Source: Davidsoniella eucalypti
Lineage: Eukaryota > Ascomycota > Sordariomycetes > Microascales > Ceratocystidaceae
Length of the DNA: 64,000 nt
Direction of reading: 5' to 3'
Assembly (NCBI GenBank): GCA_004009845.1
Contig: RMBW01000043.1
Coordinates: 182,368 to 246,367 of the forward strand
Below, in pieces: positions 1-12,737 of this stretch (its first letter is position 1; the number at the start of each line of letters is the position of its first letter). Both the position numbers and the translations under genes were made by a program. The notes under the pieces are model-generated. The model was given only the letters and a program-made list of their open reading frames with translations, was not told where the DNA came from and did no database searches.

Positions 1-1759
1 TCAGCAGCAGCAGATCAGATCAAGATCATGGTCTGGGGGGGAGAGGGGGCCAAGATAAGTACGTATGAAGACATTGAGGATTTACAGCTAGACATTCGAG
101 GGTTCAGATATAAGCTCGCCCTTGATAAAAAGAGACCATTCTACAGAAGAAGGTGGGAGATCTGTAGCAAGCCCATGCAAGATTTGACTTGATTTTCACT
201 ACTAGACGGGTAGATGTAGAGTAGAGGAGATAAGGAGGCAAACATGCCGGGTAAACAAATAAAGCGCTTGGCTATTTTCGGTCTTGACCCCTTGTGCTGT
301 GTTGTGTCAATCGATCATAGACGACATGAAATAACGGGTGAAAATAACGGGTCTTGCGGCGTAAAGCCCTGGTTCTGTATTCTTAACAAGACGGTAGTTA
401 TTATGATTATTAGACCGGGATAGCAGCCAAGAATATACACGGCTGTACATGTAGCTGTACTATATGTAGTTGTATGTCATGAGAGATGGGATAGAAGCTG
501 CTAGCAACATCTTGTATGTCATCGCCTAATTGTGGTTGCAGGGCCCTGTATTTTGGTAGTCTTCTAGAGGGTTTCCAGCGGGTTTCTAGCAGTGTTCGAC
601 AGTACATCCTATGGACTTCCAGGGCCCTGGGTCAGGACCATATTTCCAAGTTTAAAGTCCCCTCCCTGGTGGTACAATATTATTGACGACTTTTTTAAGA
701 AGCGAGAAAAAAAAGGAAAAAGGAAAAATAAAAAACAGAAGAAAACAATAGAGGAGCACTGGGCAACTATGGATATAACCCTGAAACACAGCCTGTTTAG
801 GCGGCGGCCGGGGCCTGACGCCGGGTCCTGAGCATAAGGAACACACTATTGGGCTTCAACGCTTGAAGGCAAAAGTCGATGAAAAAAGGGCAAATCATGC
901 TGTGAACACCTGGATCGCATCGTATTGTAGAGACAAACAGTTACACTTGAAATTGCGATGACCAGCGAAGATGAGGTCACGCCGGAGACTTTGGGTGCGT
1001 ACAGCGTACAGACTTTACCCTCTAGACCTTGTAGTGCATGGTTGGTAGTGCTGGACACAACGCTAAGAAGAGGCTGAAATCCTAAATTAGGTGGTGGATT
1101 CCAGGCGGTGGGCACTAGAAGCCCGCTGGAAGCCCAAATATGTACTTCTCGCTTGTAGCAGCAGTTTTTCTGGCTTTACGAACAGGGTTGTTTTCCTTGT
1201 TTCTGCTTTGCTTAGTATCGTTCTTGTTTTTTTCATAGACGCTATCTTTGACTTTTTTTTTTTGTTCCTTTCATAGTCGATGCCAGAGGTGGCCCGACAT
1301 ATAGATTGAAGACTGTTTTGTCCTGATGAGAATATAGATACATACATACTTTACCTAACTTAACGAATGACTAAGCCAAAGAAATCCAAAGGCGGCCAAC
1401 ACAACAAACACCATATAATAATCATAGACACAACACACCACAACCACTTCCTCGCGCCTCCGGCTATACAAATCGAAATTCCGAGCCTGTGATTGCCGTT
1501 TGCACTACACACAGTAGAACAGCAGACGAACATTATACAGAACCCGCCTCAATCCCGACGCTAGATTGGCCGTCCTCCTTGTTTACACCACAAGCACACA
1601 AGCACTACCTGCTATCGCCGCACGGCGACTACTAGCGCCGCTTCTGCTCAAAGGGCTAGCCAGCCTTGCCGATCTACTCCCGTCGTCCCCTCTCACGAAC
1701 CTCGTCTCTCACTGCGTCTGATACCATCTCGACCAACTGTATCTCCCCCCCTCCTCCCC
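1..1759. other. intergenic, upstream of SOG2
   Basis: I see no supportable gene here; the open frames are short and lack coding character. The right part (about 1400-1759) is C-rich and purine-poor on the plus strand, as expected for a fungal promoter and 5' leader of the SOG2 gene. The palindrome CAGGGCCCTG occurs twice, near 539-548 and 620-629, and a GC-rich patch lies at about 800-830. Neither has an obvious meaning. Confidence 0.6.
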
Positions 1760-4700
1760 ATGGAGCGTCCCTCGGGGCCATTGGGCGCTGCCCCGCAGCA
1801 TCGAGGCCTTCCCGAAAACCCAGCCCATGCCCTGCGCCGCCTACCGCCGCCTACGATTCCCCAAGTGCCTCCGATCCCCGCCAACTTGAGAGGCGCCATG
1901 CCCGTGAGCTACCCTCAACAACAGCAGTCACAGCAACCCCGGGCCACTCCGCCCACGCCAACAGCCGAGCAGGTCCTCAATCTGGCCCGAATTGCTCTGG
2001 AGAATGCCCTCCGCGATAACGCCACTGCCGGCGCAAACTCAATTGGGTCCGAGATCAAGGCCGGAGTCACCATCGATCTAAGTCGTCACAACATCCGTGA
2101 ATTACCCGAAGAAATCGTCGACATTGTCAACTATGATCTCGAGAGGTGAGAAATCACGCTGAACCTCCCCACACATGGGTAGCAATGGCACGAACTATTG
2201 ACTAACATGACGTTTACAATGCAGACTAGCCCTATCACACAACTCCCTGACATCGTTCCCTGCGAGCTTCATAGAGTGCTCCTCGCTGAGATATCTCAAC
2301 ATTCGCAACAACCAGATAAAAGAGTTCCCAATAACTGTACGCTAGCACATATCAAACCCGCCCACCCACACACATACTGTGTCGATTACTGAACGCTGAC
2401 TAACCCGTGTTTGTGTCTAGATCTGTAATATCAAGTCACTCGAGATCCTCGATCTCGGCCGTAACAAACTACGAGCCCTCCCACAGGAAATAGTCTCACT
2501 TTCGTCTCTCAAGGTGCTTGCTCTGCAAAGAAATCGCATCCAGGAACTTCCCCTGTGCCTTGCCGACATGATGTCTCTGCAGGTTCTTAAGCTGGAAGAT
2601 AATCCATTGACATTTCCACCACCAGAAGTCATGCAGCCGGTACTTACTCGCGAAACCGGTGACCATGAAGTAGCTGTGACCCTACATGTCAAGAAATATC
2701 TGCGCCAGCGTCTCATGAGTGGCCGCATCGAAATCGAACTGACCGGCGACGAGTCTAGTGAAGGCACCGAGACGCCCCGTAACCATATTCGGAGAGTTGC
2801 TAGTGGCCGCTTTCCGATCAAGGTCAACGGTAGTGACGTGCCTGATATTCGCTCACCGAATGGCCGTCCAGCTCCTTCGATGCCCTCACGCTCGCATTAC
2901 CGTGGCTTGTCCCAGCAAAGTACAGCCGTAAGACGGCCCGGTATCATGCCTCTAACTATTGGAAACCCCAGTGAACGTCTCCGAAGCAACTCAGAAGCCG
3001 CCCAGCGCATCATGCCCGAGCGCCCAGAAAGTAGAAATCGCCGTATGGCTATGTTGCCAAAGAAAACCGAACTTACCACACTTGACGAAAACCAGGCGGG
3101 TGCTAGTAACCGCTTCAGCCACTATCGCGGTCTGAGCCATGGCTCGGCCATGCAACAGGGCAACCCTACTGGCAAAAGCCCCAGCCCATCGAGCCCCGGA
3201 GAGCCTCATTTGCAGCGGCCCATCTACGTCAGGCGTCTTTCTATTCTGCCTGAACGCCGTCGCGAGTCCAAGTACTTTGATCCCGTAGTGGAAGCAGCTA
3301 AGGGCATCTTATACTCTGTGTTCCAGGTACACCCAACTATCCAAATGCTCATGAGTCTAACCGGCGACGGTACGGCGAAGCGCTCAACCCTCGAGATCGT
3401 CTTTTACAACACCAACTCGCATGTCGAAGAGCTCGAGCAGGAGATCCAAAAGCACGACCCCGCAAACCATGATGATACCTACTCTTCCGGCGAGAACGAA
3501 AACGTCTTTCGCGCCTGTCAAGCCCTTGTTGGCGCCTATATCCACGTATGTGGCCTGCTCACTGAGAACATTGACAGCTTTGTTGATAACGGCGATCCTC
3601 GATATATCCGGACCCTGCTTGTCATGTTATACAACAGTATCATGGAGTTGCGTGTTACTCTAAGCACCATATCTCCCCATGGAGCATCATACTCGACTAT
3701 GGCATCTACAGCCTCCGCATCAACTCGCACGTACGCCTCTTCGATGAATACGGTCACGTCAGCTTCGACTATGGTAACATTCACATCTTCGTTACGACCG
3801 GCCATTGACCAAACCATACGCCCCATCCCGTCCCAGTCACGTGCTTCATCTCGTGATGCTGCCATGACGCCAACAGCTGAGCGGCCTGGCGCCTGGCCGA
3901 GAAGACCAGCCGGACCGCTCCAAAACCCATCGGCGTTACGTGTCACAACTGACATGCCGTATGGCCAGAACGGATCTAGCCGCAACAACTCAATGCAAAT
4001 GTCGACGTCGACTCCTCGCTCTGGAGAATCGTTTGCGTCTAGCAATGCTTCCGGCGGTAGAACCGCTATCGACTATAGCGAAGAAGACAAGCAGTTTGAG
4101 GCCATATTCACTAGTCTTACTAACTCTACTAACCTGGTGCTATCAATTCTACCAGGCCTCAACACACAGTTTAGCTTTGGCCTACGTAATTCCACAACGC
4201 AGAGAGCTCGTGATGAGGTTCTTCGTGCCTGGAAGATATTAACAGATAAGACTAGCAACGTTATTCGCCAGACGGAGATGCTCAAGTCGCGCATGTCCAA
4301 GATCAAGCTCAAGGATCCAACGAACCGCACGCAAACATCCTTCTGGAGCCTTTGTAACAACTTTTTCGAGGCGTGGCACGATTTTGGAGCACACCTCAAG
4401 TCCGAGGGGTCCAAGATCTCCTTGGGCACAGAACACCTACTTCGCCTGCGACCAATCCACCATGGTGTCAAAGACTCGGTCGATAGAATCCATCGGTCAC
4501 CGTGGGGATATTTCTTGCGGCCTACGCCTGCCCCAGCCGGTATTATGAGTCCCATGTCATCGATGCACTCGCACAATAATAGTAATGTTAGCAATGGTAG
4601 TAACATGAGTGCGGTCAGCGCCATGAACGGGCTCCCGATGCCCATGGCTCCGCAGCTGATGGGCCATCCAGCCACCCCCCAAAGCGCCTCATTCTCGGGG

Positions 4701-4961
4701 GCCTTCAACGGTGGCGTCTTTGAGCGAGCCGACGCGCTACTACAGTATGGCGGCCTGGGCATGCCTCACCGACAGGGCTCGCTCTCACACCTGGCACAGT
4801 CATCCGTTGGCGGCAGCAACGTGTCCATGGACGAGATTGGTAGCATCAACGGTATGGTAGGCCCGGAAAATAACGGAATCGGCAACGGAATGGGTGGCAT
4901 AATGAGCCCAACTCCTGGAGTCGGTCATGGCCGGATGAACAATGGAAGGGCCGTTTTCTAG
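1760..4961 (+). CDS. SOG2: Sog2-like leucine-rich-repeat protein of the RAM signalling network
   Basis: Three exons: 1760-2145, 2225-2336 and 2421-4961; the introns (79 and 84 nt) have GTGAG/GTACG donors and CTAAC branch points, and the phases join exactly. The product is 1,012 residues. The N-terminus (1-100) is Pro/Gln-rich. Residues about 100-236 hold leucine-rich repeats of the LxxLxLxxNxIxxLP type that read straight across both splice junctions. The rest is Ser-rich with a conserved Sog2-type helical region at about 330-740 and a Gly/Asn/Met-rich tail. In yeast, Sog2 binds the Kic1 kinase in the RAM (Cbk1/Ace2 morphogenesis) network. ATG 1760 is the first in frame; ATG 1900 is an alternative. 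The family call rests on LRR order plus overall architecture. Confidence 0.85.
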
Positions 4962-7189
4962 ATGAATGGCCTCAAAGCGGCATCCGGCCGGCGTTTCCGG
5001 TCAACCAAGTCCACGCTTAAAAAGATTACAGGTGCTAGCTATTGATGATTTTTGGCGGGTTTTCCACCCTCCTCCTTTTCTTACATTTAATGTCGTACGT
5101 ATGAGTTCCCCCAAGCGAGCACTTTGCTGTTAATTTTTCTCGGTTTTCCAGATTTTCCTTCCATTTTCACTACACATTTCTGTATCTCTCCTCTACATTA
5201 GTATTCTCGCCGCATATATTTTGAGTTGGCTATCTCTTCTTTGTTCTTACGGTCGTCACGTGCCTCTGCATATCTAGACATAGTCCAGGCGTTTGTCTTT
5301 TTTCTTCATCTTACTTCAAGTTCCCTATTTCATTTTTTTGTCACGTTGAAGCGAAATGTTGAAATGGTTGAAAGAATATATTGAGTTTTGTTTTCTTATT
5401 TCATTGACTTTTGACTATAGCTTGCATATATGTAAATATATATTGACATGTCTCCCTTTTGGTCTTTTGTTTCTTTTTGTACGTCTTTATAATGAATCTA
5501 ACAGTATCGCTGGGATCTAATCGTTTCTGTTGTTGTATATTCTATATCAATGCTCTACTATATATAAGTAAACTATAGTCAAACATGGAAGATACTGTTG
5601 TGAGACAGAAACTCGGCGCAGGGCACCAGTGCAGTATGTACACAGCATCTACATAGTAGGATAACCTATCTATCAGTGGTGTATAGTAATTTTCAGAAGG
5701 GATCCTCCTATAATAATGCAGACGTGCATTATAGAAGAAAAGAAATAAAGAAGGGGCTTCGATACATTGCATGTACAGATATTCGCTTGAACTGACCTTG
5801 TATATTTTCCCTTGGCTGAATCTGGGAGAAAATGGAATCAGAAAGAAAAGGGGCGATATTTAGTATCACAAAGTGGCTTAAAGATGAACTGCATATGAGA
5901 CCAAGAAACACTCGACTAATACACTTTATAGAGGGGTTTTACCTACTAACAGCGACTATACAGATATATTTATCCCAACCAAATCCCTTATGCAGGCTGT
6001 TGCAGAGGCTATAAAGGGAGAAAAAAAAGGAAGAAAAGACAACCGAACGTAATGCAAAAACAGAAAGCAATCAGAAACCCATCAAAGACATTTTTTTTTA
6101 CCTCTCCGAGCCACGATAATTTCAGAAGCACAACAAAACAGGGGCCCGATATCTGTCTATGTTTTTATGTTTTTATATACAGAGGAAAGCAATATTAGAT
6201 TGATATAATTGTTGATTTAAACTTGTGTAACCCCGTAATTATTTTTGACTTGATCGAGTTTTGTTCTACGTATAGCCGAAGCCAAAAGCGAGCAGAACAA
6301 AGAAGGAGGAAAATAAAGTGCTGAACAAGAGGACAATAGCGAAGAAAATCCAAGTGAAATCCTTTGTCGTGATCTCGCCGGTCTGGTCGCTCCTTTCTCT
6401 TTTGTTTACTTGCCGAAATCACGTGCCTACAACCATCAAAAACACAACTCCTTCTTTTTTTGCTTTAATTGTCTTCCTTCTCCTTTTGTCTATTTTAAGG
6501 CGTGTGATTGACCACTCATAGTTCAGATAGGACCAGAGAAAAGGGAAGAAAAAGAACCTCCTTGTGCAATTGTGCGGCGAGGACGACTTAGCGGGCCGAC
6601 TTTGTTTTACCCGTTAGTTCTTACGATAGTACCAAGAACAACGATGGATGTTTAACCAACCAGAGAAAGAGTCAAGTTGGAGAAACTCATTCTTGAGCTT
6701 AAATTGTCGTGCTTAAATTCCTGGGCTACAGTGCTGATTTGTAGAGTCAACCTTCTTTCTACATGTGATAGGCCAGAAGAGAAAAAGAAAAACAAAAAAC
6801 AACTCTCATGTATACTAATCTTATAACTCTGGGCGCATATGTACTGACCCGGAGCCTTCATCGCCTTCGTACCGGCTATTCCTCTTTTTGTCGACTGGGC
6901 GCCTGCATTTATCCGTTATCTTATGGCAGTCGTGTTGGCTGCTGAATCTGAAGGTTGTATTCGATCCCGCCTCCATTTTCTTATAGCCGCACGTTGCTCT
7001 TTTATCGAGTAGTCGTTCGTCGTCTGCCCCGCACAGCTATTGTCTGTTTTTATGTTAGTCTTGGATATCTTGCTTCTGCTGTTCTATCTGTGTGATCAGA
7101 GCACATTGCGATATCCAGCTTCTATCGTATCTTGCTACACCATATATCTCTCACTTGCTTCTTCTCTATTCTCTATCTTTGTAGGCAAA
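4962..7189. other. intergenic, SOG2 3' side and BLOC-1 gene promoter
   Basis: About 2.2 kb of AT-rich DNA with many T and A runs. It should contain the SOG2 3' UTR and the promoter and leader of the next plus-strand gene; the pyrimidine-rich stretch 6950-7189 fits the latter. I see no tRNA, no repeat and no credible ORF. Confidence 0.6.
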
Positions 7190-8071
7190 ATGGCGTCATC
7201 TGCAACCGTCTCCGGCAGCTCATACATCGCCTCATCTTCGCCTACATCCTCCTCGCCGAGTCCTTCCACTCTATCAATGTCCGCAACCACACCCTCTACT
7301 CACCCTACCCCGTCCACCTCTGATTCCACTGTCACTTCTCCCTCCACCCAAGAACAACGCCACATCGCGTCCGCACGTACCGCCATCGTCGCTAGTATCG
7401 GCAACATCATCGATCCCCAGCTCCAAGAGCGGGCACGTGGTCTACATGCCGGCCATGCTGCCGTGTCTACACAGACGACCCAGCTTCGTCATGCTACACA
7501 GACGGTCGCGAAGGATGGTGATGCGTTGGCGAAAATCGTGGCCGATACGGAACGCAAAGTCAAGGAAATGGGAAGCTTGAGGAACTGGGCCGAGGTCATA
7601 GAACGTGAGTTGGCGGTCTTGGAGCAAACGGTCAAGATTGTTAATGGAGATGCTACGGGCTCCGAGGCGGAAGAAGAAGAGGAGGATGATGACGATGACG
7701 GTGATACGTGCTCGACATGCTCTGGCTCCGATGTGTCAGAGGCGGGGGGCAATGAGACTAAAGACGTCAACACCTCGGCTTCTAACAGATTCAAGTTCCC
7801 CGATCCCATCCCAGAGTCCTCGGTTCCGCACCCGTCAAGGGCTCAAGATCTCAAACTCAGGCTTCGGCTTCGGCTTATCAAGCCCGTCACATACAGCTCT
7901 TCAAATTCTGCTTCTTTGGTTGCGGCATCTAAAGCGCCTGTGATGTCCTCATATGATGCCACGCCTTATATCAGTGCCAATATGGAGAACTCAACCAACG
8001 GACTTTTCACAACAGGAAATACTTCGGCCAAGACTGCTTTAATGTCTTGGCACTCAGATATGCAAGTTTGA
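7190..8071 (+). CDS. BLS1: BLOC-1 subunit 1 / GCN5L1-like protein
   Basis: Single exon, 293 residues. Residues about 1-55 are Ser/Thr/Pro-rich. Residues about 58-155 form one helical, heptad-like segment ending in a 'RNWAEVIERELAVLEQTV' stretch that matches the NWA..IE.D...(L/I) signature of the GCN5L1/BLOC1S1 family, part of the endosomal BLOC-1 complex. An acidic run of Glu then Asp follows (about residues 160-176), then a Ser-rich tail with no recognised domain. The frame is open back to ATG 7040, but that extension is a hydrophobic, T-rich leader unlike the family, so I chose ATG 7190. The gene ends in TGA followed directly by TAG. It converges on TSC13 with 128 bp between the stops. Confidence 0.75.
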   Translation: MASSATVSGSSYIASSSPTSSSPSPSTLSMSATTPSTHPTPSTSDSTVTSPSTQEQRHIASARTAIVASIGNIIDPQLQERARGLHAGHAAVSTQTTQLRHATQTVAKDGDALAKIVADTERKVKEMGSLRNWAEVIERELAVLEQTVKIVNGDATGSEAEEEEEDDDDDGDTCSTCSGSDVSEAGGNETKDVNTSASNRFKFPDPIPESSVPHPSRAQDLKLRLRLRLIKPVTYSSSNSASLVAASKAPVMSSYDATPYISANMENSTNGLFTTGNTSAKTALMSWHSDMQV

Positions 8072-8199
8072 TAGATATGCTCATATATAAATGCCAAGGG
8101 TAATTTCAGTCAATTCAATCTACTGTTTTAGTTTATATTTCAACTTGGTACTATGTAGTTGAAGTCGTCTCTTCCTGATACAAGTTGGACATGTTATAT

Positions 8200-9269
8200 T
8201 TACACGATACCGGGAAGCATGACATAGCGCTTTCTCTTGTAGTTGTCGCCAAACTCGTTGCGGTAAGCCCGTTCCTTGCCCTTAGCCCAGGTAGACATTT
8301 GGGCAATACCAATCGTAATGAACAGAGTGACAGCCCAGTTACGGCTGACCACAATAACACCCAGCCAAGAAATAGCTTCAAACAGATAGTTGGGGCAGGT
8401 AACCAAGCTGAAGCCGTAGCCGTTGGGAATTTTGCGCTCTGTGCCGCCACGCGAGCGCAGAGAAGACAGGTGCATGTGAACAACGCCGTTAGAGATCTCT
8501 CCAAAGAGGTAGACAGCTAGGCCGGCGTAATCGATAAGAGGCTGCGAGGCAGTAGCCGCCAACGAGGTAGGCGAGTAGATAGCCCAGGCGGACAATAGGC
8601 CGGAGAAGATCCAGTAGAAGAAGGAGTTCTTGAAGATGTTGAAGGCGGGCATGGTGCTAGCAGAGAACTTGTGGACGAAGAGAGTCTCGAGCTCACGCTT
8701 GAGAAAATGTAGCACGATCATCCAGAAGGTAAACCATTGTGTGTTCGACATGGTGGTGTAGTCGGCGCCGCCGGCGTAAATGTATGGGCGTAGGGCGACA
8801 ACGGCGACGTGGAAGAGGATAGGGCCGAAGTACTCAACCAGGAAGACGGTCTTCCAGGCGATCTGAGGACCTGAATTCATGTAGAGGAGAGTTAGTTTCG
8901 ATTACATACCGATATATCCGGGGCCTATATCGAGATGATACTTACCAAGGTCCTTCACCAGGATCTCGCCAGCGTCAGTCACATCGGTCTCGCCGGAAAT
9001 CACAGCCTTGCGGTTCTTGATGGTCTTCTTGGTAGTTGGGTAGAAAAGACCGACGCGGTTCAAGTCTTTGATACCAGCGGCCCTGGCAATGACAGCTTTG
9101 ACTTCCTCAACAGTAGCTGTGGGAGCAACGATGATCTCGCTCGGTAGTCTCTTAAAAGGCTTGCCTACAATTCAATATCAGATGTTAGAGACGTTGCTTC
9201 ATCTTGGTTACCTATCACATGTCAATATTTACCTCTGCTCGAGACCTTCAACGTAAGATCTTGCGCCAT
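8200..9269 (-). CDS. TSC13: very-long-chain enoyl-CoA reductase (fatty-acid elongation)
   Basis: Three exons on the minus strand: 9269-9233, 9164-8946 and 8870-8200, with introns of 68 and 75 nt and matching phases. The product is 308 residues, close to yeast Tsc13 (310). The N-terminal ~85 residues form the ubiquitin-like cytosolic domain typical of the family. Several membrane segments follow, and a C-terminal steroid-5-alpha-reductase-type region carries the motif CPNYLFE. The enzyme catalyses the last step (trans-2-enoyl-CoA reduction) of each ER very-long-chain fatty-acid elongation cycle, feeding sphingolipid synthesis. Exon 1 codes for only 12 full residues. The C-terminus is basic (KRKRY), as in relatives. 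Confidence 0.95.
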
Positions 9270-10253
9270 TATTTGCCGATATTAGTTATGGTCAATATCA
9301 AAGCAAGCTGTAAAGTCGTTAGGCTCTAATAGACTTTTACAGAAATAACCTGAAATCAGAGAAAATATAAGATTTGGCGGTGATCAAACTCTATCCTACC
9401 GGTAAACACGCTAAAGAATAAGAGACGAGCAAACAAGATAAAGCTTTCTAGCCTTCGGCGTAGGATTCAACGTCGTGTCCTTGAATTCTCAATGGGCCAG
9501 CACTAGCCATAGTTATAGCTTCGTCGCGGGATTTGTTGGGACTTGATTAGTCATCGAGGTTTAACTTTTTTTAATTTTATAGCAGCTTTCTACTACCGTG
9601 TTAATAACAGGGGGAACACAAAGTCGTCAACGAACTTCACGCGGAGATTAAGGTAGCCGAACTTATAGATGCCGTCTGATCTCGTCAGCTTTCGTCAGTT
9701 TTCATGAAGTACAGGTTGTAATGTTTGCAAGCTTTGTGCCATTGTTATACATATACTAGCCTAGATGTCAGTCAATACTTGTAAGTAGCATATTATCTTG
9801 AAAGATATAGTATATGTTACGTCTTCAACAAATCTTGTGCATCATGACAGCTCTAATACATGCATGTTCCAACATGACTAATATTTGAGTTTGATTCAAG
9901 AAGTTATTATCACTTGTATTAATCGGTGGGCTTCATTTGTACACTGGAGTGATCAGAGATGCGGAATTAAACACTACAAAACGTCAATTTGATGAGCCTT
10001 TATGTGGCGCTGCATCAATGTGGCGTCTCACAGCCACCAATCAAAAAAACTACCAAATAATGTGGCGCTTACATACTACACACACGAAAAAAACTGGAAA
10101 AAAAAAGCCCTGCCCACAATTATTATTTCAAGGTGGGGCCCAGAAGCCCTGTGCAAATTCGAGAAAATATCTTTAACTACTATGCTATATCACAGCAACA
10201 CTCTGCTCCTAGCATCATTGTATCCGACTCCTGGTGACCAGCGACATCATCAG
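9270..10253. other. intergenic between divergent TSC13 and RPS8
   Basis: About 1 kb serving as the TSC13 promoter on the left and the RPS8 promoter on the right. The right half holds three TGTGGCG motifs, listed separately. I see no gene. Confidence 0.6.
10003..10068 (+). promoter_or_regulatory. cluster of three TGTGGCG(C/T) motifs upstream of RPS8
   Basis: TGTGGCGC lies at 10003-10010 and 10061-10068, and TGTGGCGTCT at 10019-10028. The middle copy continues as CACAGCC and ACCA (to 10039) and is almost identical to an element upstream of RPS6 on the minus strand at 37850-37871. The spacing from the start codon, with the leader intron removed, is about 245 nt, against about 220 nt in RPS6. 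This is inferred to be a transcription-factor site for ribosomal protein genes; the factor is unknown. Confidence 0.55.
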
Positions 10254-10454
10254 GTTAGTACACCACCCCTATGTTTTAAGTTATCAGCATTCACCGACAT
10301 CAGCAACGACAATTCGATATATACGATTAATCGACATGATCTTCCCGACTACCCGTCCATCGACTACGTTGTTGTTGTTGGCTGAATCATAAACACCCAT
10401 CCTCACCAACCAATGCATCGTGATAGCTAACCTATCTCTTTCTGTTTCGTACAG
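10254..10454 (+). other. RPS8: probable 5' UTR intron of RPS8
   Basis: A donor GTTAGT at 10254, a GCTAAC branch point near 10428 and a pyrimidine tract with acceptor CAG ending at 10454 lie just 11 nt before the RPS8 start codon. A leader intron is common in fungal ribosomal protein genes. The acceptor and branch site are clear; the donor choice is inferred. Confidence 0.6.
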
Positions 10455-10465
10455 AAACCGACAAA

Positions 10466-11167
10466 ATGGGTATTTCCAGAGACTCCCGCCACAAGCGCGC
10501 CGCCACCGGTGCCAAGCGCGCCTACTACCGTACGTGAATATAATCTATAACCATAACCCAAAATCTCAAGCCCGTATGCGGACTCGCATAATTTTTTTAT
10601 TTGTGAGAACCATGCGTTCTGACCTTTTCGATAGGGAAGAAGAGAGCTTTCGAGGCTGGCCGCCAGGGTGCCAACACCCGTATTGGCCCCAAGCGCGTCC
10701 ACGTCGTCCGCACTCGCGGTGGTAACCACAAGTACCGCGCCCTGCGCCTGGATACCGGCAACTTTGCCTGGGGTTCCGAGGGCTGCACCCGCAAGACCCG
10801 TATCGTCGGTGTCGTCTACCACCCTTCGAACAACGAGCTGGTTCGCACCAACACCCTGACCAAGTCTGCCGTCGTCCAGATCGACTCCGCTCCTTTCCGT
10901 CAGTGGTACGAGGCCCACTACGGTCAGCCCCTGTCCCGCAAGACCCCGGCTGCCAAGGAGGCTGATCCTAAGTCCAAGGCTGTCGAGAAGAAGCAGGCTG
11001 CTCGCTTCACCGCCTCTGGTAAGGTCGAGCCCGTCCTCAAGAAGCAGTTCGAGGCCGGCCGTCTGTTCGCCGTCATCTCTTCGCGCCCCGGCCAGTCCGG
11101 TCGCTCTGATGGCTACATCCTCGAGGGTGAGGAGCTGGCTTTCTACCAGCGTAAGCTGCACAAATAA
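10466..11167 (+). CDS. RPS8: 40S ribosomal protein S8 (eS8)
   Basis: Two exons: 10466-10529 and 10635-11167 (intron 105 nt, GTACGT donor, phase 1). The product is 198 residues; yeast S8 is 200. The start [17 protein letters not shown], the [13 protein letters not shown] segment and the end of the protein ([16 protein letters not shown]) are diagnostic for eS8. It is a structural protein of the small ribosomal subunit. Codon use is strongly C/T-ending, as in highly expressed genes, and clearly different from the neighbouring spacer. It has a probable 5' UTR intron and an upstream element shared with RPS6. Confidence 0.98.
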
Positions 11168-12737
11168 GCGGTTTAGCCTTCAATAAAAAAGCGCTTATTT
11201 TTGTTTTTTCTCTTCAACATCACGAATTCTCTCTTATGTTCCTTCTACTCTTTCATCTTTGAAGGTCTCTTTTTTTGTTTCTTGAAGGAGTTCATGTGTT
11301 TCTGGAACTTGGAAAAAAGGTTAGCATGTCGGGGATATCATCATATATATTTTGGTATGGAAGGCCACAACACAGCATCATGAAGGAATTGTTTAGAGTC
11401 ATCGAGTTGTTTATTATTGAGGAAAGACACTTCCCTTTTCTTTTCTCTCTCTTTGTAACTATTGAGAAGAACAGTTGGGGAAACCCAAAACAAATGAATG
11501 AAAGAAACTTACACAAAAGCACCTTCGTTTTGACTTCCCATCTCTTATTGATTAAGAATCAAGACGGATTTGTGGCGGTAGTTAGTTCACGTACATATCT
11601 TGGTCGTTGTCTTTTTTGTCTCATCTTTCTCGGCTTCCTTCATTAACCATCAGGGTTTTTTTTTCTTTTTCTTTCGTTGGTTTGTGGGATTGGGACAAGT
11701 TTTTTTTTCTTTCTATTCAAAAGTGGTAAAATATTAAGGAATTGGTAATATGGAGTTCAGGCTAGCAAACTATAAAAAAAAACATTAAGGAACACATCAT
11801 CTTTGCTTGCAAATCATGGTTTCTTGTGTCTTTTTTGTACTTGGTGCTTGAAAAAAAATTTTATCCCTCTTCTTTTAATATTTTGACATTTTTTATCTGA
11901 ATGAAATGTTGTCTGTGTTTCTCACATCCTTTATTGTTCTAATGTTCGAACAAAGAAAAAGAAAAAAGAATATTAGAAATCTGTTGTGGTTTTTGGGGAA
12001 TTCTTGGATTGAGAAAAGGAAAACAAGACTTTGACACTGTGCGTTTTACTACTTACAGACTGCAAATTCATTCTTGTTATGTACATATATCGTAGTTGAT
12101 ATTATCGTGCTGACCCTATAATATTGGAAGTACTTGTGTGGCGAAAAAAAGCTTCCGAGCTTGTGAAATTCGACTCTGCGGAATACAGAGATTTATCAAT
12201 GATATTGAAGTGATGAAAAGAAAAAAGAACATGATAACTACTATGATATATACAGCAAAAAAAAATTGAGAGAACAACAGAAAATGAGACAAGACAAACT
12301 AAGTAGCACAAGTAGACCAAGAAGACATCAATATCTAAAAAGCAAAGAGAGAGGTAAAGAGAGAAAAAAAAACCAAAAAGACCAAAAAGAGCTCACATAA
12401 CAATGAAAAAGATAGAGAAAAAAAAGAAAAAGGGTATGAAGAAAAAAAACAATAGAATGAATAGTATCGTGAACACACGATGAATGAATGATGTTATGTG
12501 GCTGGCTGATCCGTGTTTTTTTCGCTTTGATTTTTTTTGATGCACTTAATTTATATGCCAATGCCACCCAAAAAAAATAAGAAGCAAAAACAATAGAAAA
12601 AAGAGCTCACTTTGCCTCCCTCTAAAACCCGGATAACTAATTTCCTAGCGGTGCTTAGTAAAACAATCTAAATCGATATCTCGTATGTGTTTCCTAGCTT
12701 CAAATAGCACAAACAAAAGAACTGGACCAAAGCCTCT
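11168..12737. other. intergenic between convergent RPS8 and GYP5-like gene
   Basis: About 1.6 kb, very AT-rich, T-runs on the left and A-runs on the right. It holds the two 3' UTRs and nothing else I can support; the open frames are low-complexity. Confidence 0.65.
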
